DNA of 64,000 bases from Xylona heveae TC161 (taxonomy: Eukaryota > Ascomycota > Xylonomycetes > Xylonales > Xylonaceae), in contig NW_017264193.1 of assembly GCF_001619985.1 (NCBI RefSeq), positions 2,733,726 through 2,797,725 on the forward strand, given 5' to 3'. Every line of letters starts with the position of its first letter. Within the stretch, counting starts at the first letter, position 1. Positions 35,263-47,178 of this stretch are shown in pieces. The translations under genes were made by a program, and so were the position numbers. Below the pieces are notes generated by a model. The model saw only the letters and a list, made by a program, of their open reading frames with translations. It made no database searches and had not been told where the DNA came from.

Positions 35263-37035
35263 CGTGTGGCGATATATTCACCCAGTACAAAAGGAAAAAA
35301 AAAAGGGAGGGGGGAATACAATGATGTAGTCAAGGAAGGGTCCTGCAATGACACATCAATGCGCGGAGATGCGCCTCCGTGTTTGGTAGTGGTCCTACGT
35401 AGTGGTCGCGCGGGCCCGCGATTACACTTGTGTCTTGGTCAAAGGGTATATCGGCTCTTGTTGGTTTGTTTTGCTTTTGCTGTTGCTGGGAAACGGTTTG
35501 CCGTATATTCCGAGGGGAGGAGAGCGTGACGTTGCGCGACTCAGCGTGCAGTACAGCAGGGTTGAAAACAAAGTATGCCGGTCCTGGTTTCGATATCGTT
35601 GCGCCTCTTCAATTGTGTGAAGCTCTGGACAAGATTTTGGTTTCTGTTTCTTTGTCCCCGTCCGGGTTGGCGCGGTGTGCAGCTAGTAGCTCGGAGCTGC
35701 TGGTTGATAAAGACAGGGGACTCTTTTGCGGCTTGTCGAATTGTGTCCTGGCCCCATATGCTGATATGACAGCAGTTGATCGGAATAACAATACGCAGGA
35801 CGTAGGTGAATTTAGTACAGCTCTTTCGTTCTACGTCCGACTGCGGTGGATATTTCCTTATTGCTTATTGTGTTTTTCTTATCTTTTAAAGAAAAACGGG
35901 CGGAAAGCGTTTGATTTCTAGTCAAATTATGTCTTGATATATGCCGACTACGGTATTTTTTTGTTCCTTTGCGCGTGGTGCTGGATGAATGTGTCGGTGT
36001 TGGTAGGTATGACAATGTCTTTTTTGAATGCCGACTATAATTGAACGTGATATTTGGGGGATGTGGTTGGAGACCGAACAATTATAGTTCTCTTGAACCT
36101 TGCTGGCTTCAGCAGATTGAAGAGAGAGAGAAAATTGTCAATTGTAAGAGAACAGGAGATTGAGACAATTGGCGTTGAGTTGCTTGTTTGACGATCTCCC
36201 TCAAAAAAGCTCTGAAGGGGAAGCTGTGCTCTGTTTTTAGGGCATGGAGGGGCCCTGGGGATCGTGCGTCATCTTACGGTACAACGGCTCGGAATGGTCG
36301 GAGGGCTGGGCGCTTGTTCGCGAATTGGGAGCGGATGCGGCTAAGAGTAGCGACACGCAAGGCGGAACTTGGGCTGCGGGCGAGGGGGCATGTACTCTGC
36401 AGAAACCTAGCCCAAATGCGCTTTTGCGGGCTGTAGGGTTAGCCGAACGTATCGTGTATGGACCGAGGGATAAGGAGGGGAGTACTTGTATTCTGATGTC
36501 ACTTTGGCGGCACAACACAATCTCCAGTCACTGAAAAAACATTGTCTCTTACCTGTGAATCGTGGGAAGGCTGTAGTGTGTTATTGGAGTATTTTCTCCC
36601 TTGACATTTATTCCTTATCTCATATGTCTGGTTTTTGAATCTGCTCTACATATAAAATGAGTCGTCAAGTCAGCTTTCGATATGCTTATATCCTGGCACG
36701 GAAGGAAATGCGAGCTGCATTGAGAGTGCGTTTCATGCAATTGGGGAGTTCCTTGAAAATAGCTCTTCTCTTCTTTTTAAATTTCTTGAAAAGGCTGAAC
36801 ATAGCGCTATCTACATGACAAGAGCAGGTCTAATATTTCTCAAGTGATCTCCAAGAATTCACTCGTGCCAACCCGAGTGGGACATAAAAGGACAAAAATA
36901 TCGTGCCGCAGACGCGAATGGGCGGGAGGTTGAGAGAAGTATATGTGCTTCCCGGCAGGTGCAGCTCAAGTCCTTGCTGGGAAGTTTTGGGCACGCCCGA
37001 AAGTGGGTTTGACGGACCAATTTTTGGCCTGTGAA
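35263..37035. other. 1.8 kb intergenic region between the membrane protein gene and HIS1
   Basis: 5' flank of the membrane-protein gene and 3' flank of HIS1. Short frames on both strands (for example 35430-35921 +, 36244-36534 +) show no family resemblance or supporting splice structure. No repeat or RNA gene recognised. Confidence 0.5.
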
Positions 37036-38245
37036 TCAACCAGTTCTCGAGTTTCCAATGTTCAAGACTAGAATGTCGCTGGCGCCAACGGCCTCCAGAT
37101 TATCCATGACGGTAGCAATCTGCTTCTTCTCGACCATGGAGCTGAGGGCAACCCATCCCTCCTCTTCAAGGGTAGTAATAGTGGGTGCCCGCTTTCCAGG
37201 GGTGATCTTTGTGGCAACATCGAGCTTCGATCGGTGAATGTTGTATTGGCAGAGAACGTATTTTTGAGCAGCTGTAGACTGTTAGGACACTTGATCCGAG
37301 TTGAATAATGAAAAAGAATCGGCTTACTGATAACTCCCTTGATTCGCGACGCAATTAGGTCGACCAGCTGGGGATTTGAAGGGCGCTTAGACTTGATGAG
37401 GATAGCAGTGCTCTCAACAACCGTCGAGATGGCTCGCAGGCCAGCTGCCTTCATAGTCTCTCCAGACTCTAGTAACGTGTGTCAGCAAAACAGTAGATCT
37501 GGGGTGCCATGATACAGTAACGCTGATTGCCATACCAACAAGATCGACAATGCCGTCCGCGACGCCCAGCGCACATGCGGCTTCGACACTGCCACCGACG
37601 TACTTGATGTTCGTCTTAATCTTCTTGTCACCGGATACGCCCTCCAACTCCTTAAAGTAGGCCTCAGTAAGACCGACGAAGCTGGTGACCACGTTTCTTC
37701 CAATGAGATCCTTGGGGTCGTTCAATGAACCCTTCTCAGGTGTCTGCACCTGCAGCTTGCACTTGCCGAAGCCAAGATCCAAAATCTCTTCCACACCCTG
37801 CTCCTCACTGCTGATTGGTGTCGTCGCAGCATGCTCTTCCACCTGGTCTCTTCCGGTAATACCAATGTCAACACGACCCTCTCCAACAAAAGTAGGAATG
37901 TCGGCCGCGGGCAGGAAAATGAGAGCGATCGGAAGGTTCCGGACAAGCGCAATATCCAAACGGGTTTCCCTGCGGAATTGAATGTCGGAGCCATTGAGGA
38001 GGTCGAGCGCGGCTTGTTGCAGTCTGCCCTCTGTAGGAATCGCATTGTCAGTCTATGAGCACGCAAAAAGCCCGGAGCTTGGCGGGGGCTTTGCAAAAGA
38101 TTCTGGAAGCATTTCGCCTTACTCTTGGGCACCGCAAAAAGCAAGCGGTCAGTCAGGCTATTGGAGTGTTAACATCTTCCCTAGAAAATACGCCGCATCA
38201 TAGCCCTGCTGCAACAAGGCCAACTCACTGATTGACGAGGTCCAT
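37036..38245 (-). CDS. HIS1: ATP phosphoribosyltransferase, first step of histidine synthesis
   Basis: Condenses ATP with PRPP to give phosphoribosyl-ATP; feedback-inhibited by histidine. Five exons, 38229-38245 (17 nt), 38123-38157 (35 nt), 37536-38030, 37328-37468 and 37036-37271, give 307 residues, near the yeast length. The joined N-terminus MDLVNHLTDRLLFAVPKKGR matches yeast His1 almost exactly, which fixes the two tiny first exons. Catalytic-domain landmarks: LIFLPAADIPTFVGEGRVDI and VGGSVEAACALGVADGIVDL (PRPP loop region). The C-terminal regulatory domain runs from about residue 228 (TAQKYVLCQYNIHRSKL) through KITPGKRAPTITTLEEEGWV to LNIGNSRTG. All introns have GT-AG ends. A perfect Gcn4/CpcA-type site lies 114 nt upstream. 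Divergent from RPS28. Confidence 0.96.
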
Positions 38246-38985
38246 GTTGACGGTATAATTTGAAAGTAAAACAAAGAATTTCGTTGCAAGCGTATATGGA
38301 GTTCGTGGTTGAGTTTGAGAGAAGCCCCGTTATTTCTTTGTTTTGGAGCTGAGATGGTTGAGTCAAACGGCCCGAGTTGGACTTTTGCGGGTTGAAAGCG
38401 AAGAATCTCCTGTCTAATGGGCTACACAAATCTCTCCACGTGGGGCCAACCAGCGTCGACTCCGTACAAACAGATTCCGTCACTTTTATTATACAATTTA
38501 AAGGTCTTGGTTTATACTGTAATTCTCCTGGTTGAATATATCTATTTATTCCTATGAATCATGATCTTACTGTATCAATTGCTGCCAAAAGGCCTTGCAG
38601 ATCTTTTGTTGCATCTATCGGGCCCCTCCGATGACGGCGCGGGGTGTCGATGATTGGTGTACCTGAATGCCCAATTACTGTTAGTACTGGACGTTACTGC
38701 TACAATGAGTATCTTTCAGCACAAGGCTGAGGTGTGGCTTGAAGGGATGTTTCCCGCCTCGCAGCCGTTTTATTGTACTCGCTCACGCGAGGGCTTGCCC
38801 TACTACGCACTTTACGCGAGACCATCTTGAATTTACCAGGATCGTCAAATCGCCCGTACAGGAGCCCGAATCTGCGCCAGACCGTCTCCGATCAACCCCG
38901 TGAGCTGCTTCAAATCAGAGTCAGTATATAGTCGAGATTCTGTCACCCGGACTTTTTCGCTCATATACGGCAGCAGTTCGCAACC
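38246..38985. promoter_or_regulatory. Divergent promoter region between HIS1 and RPS28
   Basis: 740 nt holding both promoters. The HIS1 side has a TGAGTCA site (38359-38365). The RPS28 side has two CGCGAG copies (about 38783-38820) of unknown meaning. No gene in between. Confidence 0.6.
38359..38365. promoter_or_regulatory. Gcn4/CpcA-type site (TGAGTCA) upstream of HIS1
   Basis: Perfect core of the bZIP general-amino-acid-control site, 114 nt before the HIS1 ATG. HIS genes are classical targets of this regulator, so a functional site is likely. Chance occurrence is still possible: the 7-mer is expected about once per 8 kb. Confidence 0.6.
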
Positions 38986-39365
38986 ATGGAATCCGCTAAG
39001 GTCCCCGTCAAGCTTGTCAAGGTCACCCGTGTCCTTGGCCGCACCGGTACGTCGCGCTCCTTCGAACAATTTCGATATCCGTCCGCAAAATAGAGATACA
39101 GTGGAAGAGAGGAGTTTGGGGCTGATTTTGTGCGATTATAGGCTCTCGTGGTGGTGTTACCCAGGTCCGTGTCGAGTTCATGGACGACACCACTCGTAGC
39201 ATCATCCGAAACGTCAAGGGCCCAGGTACGACACGATCAAAATCTTAGCTGTCTGCGAGTTTGGTGTCAGAGTCAAATTACTAACCAGAGTTTTGCGTTG
39301 CAGTCCGTGAGGACGACATCCTCTGCTTGCTCGAGTCTGAGCGTGAGGCCAGAAGACTGCGATAA
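38986..39365 (+). CDS. RPS28: 40S ribosomal protein eS28
   Basis: Component of the small cytosolic subunit near the mRNA exit region. Three exons, 38986-39046, 39142-39225 and 39304-39365, give 68 residues, the standard length. Sequence [20 protein letters not shown] followed by [20 protein letters not shown], then [20 protein letters not shown] and EREARRLR, is the complete conserved protein. Both introns split Gly or Val codons in phase 1 and have GT-AG ends. Divergent from HIS1 with a 740-nt shared upstream region. Confidence 0.98.
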
Positions 39366-40681
39366 ACGAATCATGGTTGTACTGGTCGGGGCGGTTTGGG
39401 AACCAGAGAAGGGCGCATATTGTATTTGATGGGAAAATCATGTCATCTCCTTAGCGACAAACAATACAGAAATTGGCTGTCGCAGCCGCCCTCTAATACT
39501 CGACGATACCGCTTTATGTTGCTCGATTTTCTCCGCTATTGCTCGACATTTTTCCAGTGCAGATATGGCTTTTCGAACAATACCCTCGGGTCTCGTGCAA
39601 ACAGGCATGGCATTCCTTTTCTCTGCATGTGTATCCGCAGATAAACTACCATCGGAATGTCGCATTTCTCCCATCCGCTCCAAAGTGCTTCTCAGATCAT
39701 ATTTGGCACAGCCTGGTGCATTTGCTTGGAAACGACAGCCATGAAATTTTGTATGCTTTGTTCTCTGTGAACTGAGGGATGCGGTGCAAGAATTATCCTG
39801 CCGACGCCAGCCATAATGTTCTCCGCCCTTGACGCCGGCCCGACCTTGCCTGAATGTCTACGCGTAATGTCATTTGTGTATGATTTGGATGCCATCTCTA
39901 GATTCAGATATCGGCCTGATTCTTCACAATAATCAACAAAAGGAGGTCTTCCATCTCGCCCAAGTTCAGTACCTCAGCCAACCCCGTAGTCGGAACTGCG
40001 TGTTACAATGGCAAGTCTGATGTTGATGAGCACTTTCTACCTGAAAGTCTCGGCCTATGATTACTTGATTTCATAAATCATTCCTGTTCGTCCCTTAATG
40101 TGCAAATAAGGAACCGCTACTGGCTGCCACATAAGCCGTGAGCTGTCAGACAACGCTCCCTTGTGGTCGCCATTGTAATACTAATCCGGTCTAATAATTC
40201 TTTTTGTGATGCACATTCCAATCATCTAGAGGCTATCTGTCCTTTGTGGTAAATTATAAATCAAAATCGCAAGGGGCTATGTTCAACAAAAGGCAGTGTC
40301 CTAGAGTCTCCAATATCAGTTCTTTTTGGGTGGGCAGTCAGTGGTAGGCGCACACCAGTCGTGATAAAGTTAGACGGGATTTCGGACTAAAAGAGCGAGA
40401 ACTCGGGTTCTGCAGTTCATCGCGCGCGGAACTACAGTGCACGGACCAAGAACATCAAAACTCTCCAAAAGCTTCCTTTTGAGATGAAGTTGTTCCCCTC
40501 CGGTGGACCCAACAAACAATTCGCTTTTACTCGCGAACTTTTCTCTGTACAATCATTGCCTGTGACGCAAAGTTTAGCACTCAGGCAGAGGCTTCTCTCA
40601 AGTCAAGCGTTTGATATTTTTGTATTATTCATGCATTAGCATATTCACGTTCGTTGGGTTTTTGAGCCGACTGTCGCAATC
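39366..40681. other. 1.3 kb intergenic region between RPS28 and the Dnt1-like gene
   Basis: No gene recognised; short frames on both strands overlap and lack family signals. The right end should hold the Dnt1-like promoter. Confidence 0.55.
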
Positions 40682-43458
40682 ATGCGAGATCTTCGTCTGT
40701 CCATTCACATACTTCCGGAGCAGAGCGAGCGACGTGTGGGCAATACCGATGGTGTCATAAAATTTCTAGAGCCTCGGTGTCCAGCGGAATTACCTCTCGA
40801 GGACCTCTGGAAAAGGATTTGCGATAGACACGATAGGCTCTATAGCGCCAGACCGTAGGTGACGCGCTCTGAAAAGAAAGTGTTTTGTTCAGACTGACGT
40901 GGTGCTCGTTGATGTAGGCCGCTTAATATTAAAAAGCTTCAGGACAGCCATGAAAATGACCTCGAAGTTAAAACTCTTACTGTGGGCGACGTCTTCGATG
41001 ACAGGGACATTGTTCGAGTTGTCCAAGGCCCTTCGCGAGGTTCAGTCGCGCCGGAGTCTGGTCTTCGCCCGCGTTTCCTCGCTCGTCCTATCGCTGGTGT
41101 AAAACGGGCTCACCAAGAATATCTGTCACGTCCTCAGAGCAGTCTGAGACAGGTAGAAGTCATCGACGAAGACGAACGAGAATCACCTCCGCACCAACTG
41201 AGTAAACGACAACGCCTTGGCCCCCGGCAATCAGATAACGTTTCAGAAGAGATTGAGCGAGAAATCCATCCTGATACACCCGTTCGTTCAAGAGAGGAAG
41301 ATTCCGAAATAGGCTTGGCTGCCACAAATTGGCAGGAACAAGATGCTCATTCGCCGATGCATATCATCGAAGATTCTCAACGGCCGCGCCTGAACGGATA
41401 CGGTACAAAGTCCGAATCGCCAGACGACAGAAGTCTCCTACATAGCGTACCTCCATCCGTGCCCAACTCGGTCAGGGGAACGCCCGTTGCGCGCGGCGCT
41501 TACGATGATGCAAAGAATAAGGCTCTTCAAGATGCATTAAGAGCCCGAGAAAGGCTTGCGGCAAAGAGTGGACAGTATTCCTCACCGGTATCAGCTCAGC
41601 TCATCGAAAATCGAAGACGTTCATCCAATGCTGGTTCCGGGACCCCTTTTGCCAGATCTCTACGCTCTGGTGCAAACCGTGCTGAGCCAGTTGCAACTCC
41701 ATCCGCAAACCAATCACATCAGCCAAGGAAATCTTCTTCCAACGCAGTTGCTACGACGACAGCCCGCCGAGCGTCTCGAAATACAGAGTCTCCGGCCTTG
41801 ATGCGAGGCCAAAGAGCCTTTTCACGTCGTGACTCAACAGCCGTGTCTCCTCGATTATCCATTTCCAATGGCCGAAAAGGCAGCCTTCGGCCAAACTTTG
41901 AGCCAGTGGAAGACCTGGCAATTTCTTCAGAGGAGGATTCCTCCGACGAGGAATCAGCACCCCGTTCAAGAATGCCCACTCCAAGTACGAACAAAGCCTC
42001 GCAACCGCAAAGATCTCCAACCGCCGAGAATGCAGCTTCTGCACGCAAAGCATCTGCGCCGATTGCCAGTTCAGTAGCGGCATCGCCATCGCCGCAAGCG
42101 ATAAATCTTGTTTCACGCAGATCTCTCTCGAACGGCAACCATGGTCACTCACTCACTTCAGTTCGAAACTCTGCATCACCTTCACCCTCGGCCCGGCTGG
42201 CGGAGCCAGAATCCCGGCGATCACCATCTAATGAAGACCGTAGTAGGTCTGAATCCTCTGCCGAAAATCCACCAGCAAACAGATCCCCTTCTCTTGGAAG
42301 AGTGAACGCTGAGCCGGTACATGTCCAATCGTATGAGAACGACGAAGGCGGACAATCGCCAATGTCAATCCGGGAAACATCGCCCTCCACTCGCGACGCA
42401 GCCCGTTCCAGCCGATCTCCCGCCCGATTTGTTTCACGAACGCCGTCGACAGATTCAGAGATGGACGAAGTGACGCCTCCTCGCTATCTCTCTGAGACAA
42501 GGCCTCGGAATCCTCAATTCCACCGCGAAAGCAGCCAAGCTAGCCCGTCGCCCAGACAAAGAAACGCCTCGCCATCAAGTGAGGAGAGCAGCGAGGACGA
42601 AATCCCTTGGAAACGACCTTCTCCATCATCCAGCCCTTCAGTCGAGCCTCAGCCTCAGCCTCAGCCCCGTCAGGAATCATCTCCAACGCCCCCTCGTGCC
42701 ACGAAAACGTCTTTCCAAGGTCAAGGTCAAGGTCAAAGTCAAAGTCAAGCCCACTCCCAACCGTCTCAGTCCCGTCCTCCTTCGCCTTCCAAAGTACGCC
42801 CCGAGCTGCCCAAATACCCAAGCTTAAGCGCCTTGAAGCTCCACAAGCCCCGCTACGAGCCCAAGGACGTCGCAATGGGCTTGTGGCCCAGCTCTCAACC
42901 CCAGCCTGTCTCGTCGCGCTTCGCTGGCTCTCAAACCTCCCTGCCTCGCTCTCAGTCAGAATCTCGACTGCAGATCAGTGGTGCAAGGAGTGCAGGAAAG
43001 CCAGGCATAAACGGCGTCATCGGCGCCAAGGACAAACATCACGTTGACAACCGTCGTAATGGTAACGCGGACCAGGACGACGATGACGAGGATGATGATG
43101 ACGACGACGAAAGCAGCAATTCCTCTTCTTCTGATGATGATAGTGAAGAGTCCGATAGCAGCAATGATGACGACCAACCCGGACAAAACGGTTCGCAGAA
43201 ACTCGCCGGCCGGCAGGCCGGTGATGAAGACGCCAAGAAGAATAAAGCCCGAAGCAGATATTCCGAACTAATGAAGTGTATGTTTCTTGTCTACGTTTCC
43301 CCAGGAATTTTCTACCTATTCCCCAATTCCCCAAGATTTTCCTTTGCACTCCCAAAGATCTTTCTACATATTCCCCAAGACTTCCCCTTTTATTTCTGAT
43401 GCAAAAAGCTAACATCTTGATATTCGGTACATTAGTCAAAGCCTTGCGCGGTGCTTAG
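40682..43458 (+). CDS. Dnt1-like nucleolar protein with long disordered, acidic C-terminus
   Basis: Three exons, 40682-40854, 40918-43277 and 43436-43458, give 851 residues. Residues 1 to about 95 match the fungal Dnt1-type N-terminal domain as I recall it: LRLSIHILPEQ, IKFLEPRCPAELPLEDLWKR and IKKLQDSHENDLEVKTLTVG then DVFDDRDIVRVVQ, a ubiquitin-like fold. In fission yeast Dnt1 is a nucleolar cell-cycle factor related to budding-yeast Net1/Cfi1. The remainder is Ser/Pro/Arg-rich with SP sites, Gln-Pro and Gln-Gly runs, and an acidic block near residues 790-825 (DDDDEDDDDDDESSNSSSSD). Intron 1 (63 nt) is fixed by the N-terminal domain. Intron 2 (158 nt) leads to a terminal exon of only seven codons (FKALRGA, counting the split first codon); this end is less certain. 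Confidence 0.82.
42647..42666 (+). repeat. CCTCAG hexanucleotide run inside the Dnt1-like gene
   Basis: About three and a third CCTCAG units coding for alternating Gln and Pro. A coding microsatellite likely to vary in length between strains. Confidence 0.85.
42715..42749 (+). repeat. CAAGGT/CAAAGT hexanucleotide run inside the Dnt1-like gene
   Basis: Roughly six hexanucleotide units coding for Gln-Gly then Gln-Ser repeats in the disordered region. Confidence 0.85.
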
Positions 43459-44187
43459 AGCTAAGCATTTGGCCACTCAATTTCCTTGCTGCCAAGTTTC
43501 TCTTCTTCCCGCACTTTTCTCTCACCCTCCTCCCCTTTNNNNNNNNNNNNNNNNNNNNNNNNNNNNNNNNNNNNNNNNNNNNNGGTCTTTTTTTCCTTTT
43601 CTTTTTTTTTTTTTCGGTTTTCTATTTATGTCAATCGGTATGCTTCTTTTTTGTTTTCCCCCTATTCCATCACAATCGGTATGCTTCTTTTCCTATTTAT
43701 GATTATTCCCCTTGGCAAATTGGCACAAAGCATCAAGATTCATGTGGGCGCTCTCTCTCATATGCGTTTCTGCGCGCATGGCCGGGCATGGCGTTTTTAC
43801 CTTTTCACTTTTTCTTTTCTTTTTCAATGGCATACATTCAGCGGTGCATCTTTTTTCTGTAGGGTTTACAAGTCAGTCTCTCGCACGCAGTGAGCAATGA
43901 GCATGAAACTTTGTTTTCTTCTCCGCCTTCGATTTGTGGATGTTATATAGCTCCGTATATGGTGCTGGTATTATCTTAACGTGATGATTTCCGTTCATAG
44001 GGTATACAATGGATTTGTTCTGATTTGCAACTGGATTTCATCAGGAACTTAGAAAAGTAAACCGTAAACATTTTAAAGCTTCATTTTTTTTATCATGAGA
44101 AAAGTCTGCCTGCTCATTCTATCGTTCGAACGCTGAAACATCTAATACGTGATGCATTGGCCAAAGCTGAAAAACCAGTCATGCACT
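43459..44187. other. Convergent 3' spacer with an assembly gap
   Basis: T/C-rich sequence around a run of N (43539-43583). Right of the gap, the segment CAATCGGTATGCTTCTTTT occurs twice (about 43632-43650 and 43672-43690), an imperfect duplication that may explain the assembly break. No gene. Confidence 0.7.
43539..43583. other. Assembly gap (45 N)
   Basis: Undetermined bases between a C/T-rich run and a long T-run. The true length is unknown. Confidence 0.99.
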
Positions 44188-45599
44188 CTAAGGAAGCTTG
44201 TCAACGCTCGAACCAAGGCCAGTGGTGACTTCATCCCTTGCGCCGGTGCCACGGATCTTGTAGTCCTTCTCCTCAGAGACCTTGAGACGCCAGTTGAATG
44301 TGTCTGGAATCTTTCCAAGCTGGATACCCTGAAGGGTGCTCAGCAGCTTCAGGCACACAGGGCCCGGCTCGTCGCCTTTGAGATATTCGAATTTGGCATT
44401 TCTCGATTTCATCGTAATGGATCGAATGGGAACAAGAGCTGCCGCAGTGCCGGCAGCAAGGACTTCGTCGAACGAGGAAAGCTCTTCAAATTTGATCTGT
44501 ATAATAGCAGTCGAGTTAGAACAAATGTTACAAAGGAGAGAGAGGTACTACGCCTGGTGAACGTACCGATCTGCGTTCGACCTTCCAGCCAAAAGACTTG
44601 GCAATCTCGCAGACGCTATCAGAGGTCACACTCTTGATGACGCACGTGCTGTCAGGGACGGCGATACTGTAGCTGTCTCCGTCCTTCTTCACGCCCATGA
44701 ATCCCGAAGTAGAGAACTCGTCGATCTCGGTACGAGTCTGGCTGTCGAGGTGGAGGGTAATACCATACCCCTCCTCTCTGGCCTTCTCACTCCAGCGAAG
44801 GACGGGGGCATAGTTACCGCCGAGCTTGGCGTTACCCGTTCCATGAGGAGCAGAGCGGTCGAATTCTTCCAGAATAAGAGCGTCCACGGGATGCACACCG
44901 TGGTAGACACCGACGGGGAGAACGTAGACTACGAAGGTGTACTCCTCTGGCGGGTTCAAGCCTAGCTGTGCGCTCGATCCAAAGACCAAAGGTCTAATGT
45001 ACATGGCAGCACTAGTGTGATGGGGCGGCACGTAGTCGGCGTTGAGCGAGACGGCGAGATGAAGACAACGGATAAAGTGCTCACGAGGCACTGGCGGGAT
45101 AGAGACCACATTGGCGGAGTGAGCCATCCGGTCAGCATTCTGGACGGGGCGGAAGATGTGGATTTGGTCGTCGGGGCCACGGAAAGCTTTGATACCCTCG
45201 AATGCCTGCTGGCCTGGAAACAGAGCTTGTTAAACATTGCGGATGAAAGCTTTGATTCTGATAACCTACCATAGTTCAGACCTGGAGCCATGCCGTGGAT
45301 CCTTAAGAAGGGGTCCTCGACAAATTCTGGCTCAGACCATTTCCCGGTCTTGACGCTGTAGTGGGATTCGACATGGCCGTTTACTAATCTCAGGAATCAG
45401 CAATTGAGTGCTTTAGTTTCTAAGGATTACGCATTTATTTTACCTTCTCTGATCTTGAATCCAATATTGTTCCAGTCTGCGAATATTTCGAAGCTTGTTA
45501 GATCAATGCCATGCGAGCAACAAGGCTGAGGAACCCTGAGTCAATTGGCGGGGTAGGTGACCCACCGATAGTACTGACGGGCGCAGGAGGGAATGACAT
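44188..45599 (-). CDS. Branched-chain amino acid aminotransferase
   Basis: PLP fold-type IV enzyme for the last step of Leu/Ile/Val synthesis and first step of their breakdown. Five exons, 45566-45599, 45444-45476, 45270-45383, 44567-45213 and 44188-44496, give 378 residues. The start [20 protein letters not shown] lacks a mitochondrial presequence, so this looks like a cytosolic isoform (Bat2-type; inference). Landmarks: [40 protein letters not shown], the PLP lysine Lys190 in [14 protein letters not shown], substrate-site [10 protein letters not shown], and [20 protein letters not shown] near the C-terminus. All introns are GT-AG and restore the family sequence. Intron 1 contains a perfect Gcn4/CpcA-type site. 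Divergent from ERV2. Confidence 0.95.
45537..45543. promoter_or_regulatory. Gcn4/CpcA-type site (TGAGTCA) in intron 1 of the aminotransferase gene
   Basis: Perfect 7-mer, 56 nt downstream of the ATG inside the first intron (45477-45565). Amino-acid-control regulation of this pathway is well known; the intronic position is unusual and use is unproven. Confidence 0.4.
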
Positions 45600-46362
45600 T
45601 GTTGGAAAGATTTAAAAGATGTATATATATTGAATGTCAAATCGAGTCCAAAATCAAAGACGCTTGAAAGGCCCAGGGGGTTAGGAAGTGGTTATAAGGC
45701 AGGATAAGGGTTTCGTAAGATAGTTATAGCAACAAAAGGGCCGGAAGCGGTGAATCAGCTCGGGACCAGGGGGTGCCGTATTTGCGAATTCCCCGGGTAA
45801 TCCCAAATGCCGATAACGTAACTCTGTGGGGTCTTTTCTTCTAGAATCCCTCGAATCACGGCAAATACCGAGTGTCTTCACGACAAAAACATATGATCAA
45901 TCTGGTAAGTTATGCAATGTTCAAGGGATGATGCTCTGGTACCCTGGTTCCTACCTTGTTGCTCTAACAGTGTATGGAAGCTTTTCACTATCCTCAAAGA
46001 TGTATGGAGGCAAGATTGACTGGCTATAAATGCGAGAGAAGAAACAGCATGCTTGACCAACACCTGTTTCAGTATATTCAATATAGACCGGAAATCCTAG
46101 CTATCAGTGTAAATGACATGACTGCTTCTCAAAACCACAGAAATCTGCTCTTTTATAATGATCCTAGGGGTTGTGCAATGACTACGCTGTGCACAGGACA
46201 TGCCTTGTCGGGCGTTTATGGCATGATCTCTGCCCTGATTGATGACATAATCACAGGGTCCTCCAAACAAAGTTACTCTGCGCAGGTAACGTTAATTCCT
46301 TCAATTGAGGGACGTGGATCCCACTCTTTCTCTAAACAAGGAGGTGTTCAAAAAATCGCACA
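45600..46362. promoter_or_regulatory. Divergent promoter region between the aminotransferase gene and ERV2
   Basis: 763 nt. A 130-codon frame (45974-46366, +) overlaps the ERV2 start by four bases but has no recognisable family and is treated as chance. Confidence 0.5.
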
Positions 46363-47178
46363 ATGATAGCAGGCACCAGTCGTCGTTTCATTCTGGTGCT
46401 TGTCACCATCGTTGGCTTCTTGACCCTGTCGCTCGTCTTCAAATTTCAGAACCAACCGCAACAATTAACGCGAACTGGCAATGTCGGGAAACTCACTGCT
46501 ACGGACCATGTGGTCGAACCCTCTTCCCTCACCGGCGACGCCATCATGCCTTTTCTCGGAAATGAAACGGTAAAGTACGTATCTTAAAGAGTCTGAAACT
46601 CAACAGCATTATACGAGCGGATATCTGACGTGCCAATTTCTAGGGCTGAGCTAGGGAGGGCCTCTTGGAAGCTCTTCCATACCATATTTGCACGATTTCC
46701 GGAAAAGCCAACTCCAGACGAGAGTGCCGCCCTCGAGGCTTATATTCGCCTCTTTGCGAGACTATATCCTTGGTATGCAAGAGAAGACGCAAAACATTCA
46801 GACGCTTGGAATATGAGGCTGATAATTTGAGATAGTGGGGAATGCGCTCGTCACTTCCGCAAACTTTTGGAACAGTTCCCGCCGCAAACATCCTCGCGAA
46901 ATTCTGCAGCCGCATGGGGCTGCAGCGTGCACAATGAAGTCAATAAACGTTTGAAGAAAGAATTATTTGACTGCTCCAACCTTGGCGACTTTTACGACTG
47001 TGGATGTGGCGAGGACGAGGAAGGCGAGGGAAAGCCTGCCGATAAAAGCGGGACGGGAAATCTAGAGAAGAGCACAGATCACAAAAGCGACCTCAAAGGC
47101 ACACCTGAAAAGGAGGCGGATCTAGAGTACAACAAATCGGCAACGCCGCTTCATCTGGAAAAGGAAGGGTTAGTCTAA
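46363..47178 (+). CDS. ERV2: FAD-linked sulfhydryl oxidase of the ER (Erv2 type)
   Basis: Generates disulfides and passes electrons to oxygen in the ER lumen. Three exons, 46363-46574, 46644-46772 and 46836-47178, give 227 residues. An N-terminal signal anchor (RFILVLVTIVGFLTLSLVF) is followed by the Erv/ALR domain: LGRASWKLFHTIFARFPEKP, the active-site CGEC at residues 114-117 (joined across the second splice site) in LYPCGECARHFRKLL, and the FAD-binding WGCSVHNEVNKRLKK. Downstream DCSNLGDFYDCGCG contains the Cys-Gly-Cys shuttle pair typical of Erv2 (not Erv1), plus the structural cysteine. The C-terminal tail is charged and Lys/Glu-rich. The splice junction recreates the first active-site Cys codon, which confirms the intron. 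Confidence 0.95.

Noticed and set aside
41829-43271. Long alternative frames on both strands inside the Dnt1-like gene
   Set aside because: They mirror the repetitive Ser/Pro/Asp codons of the real gene and have no independent signal.
45974-46366. 130-codon + strand frame overlapping the ERV2 start by four bases
   Set aside because: No recognisable family; it lies in the divergent promoter region and its end is fixed by chance next to the ERV2 ATG.
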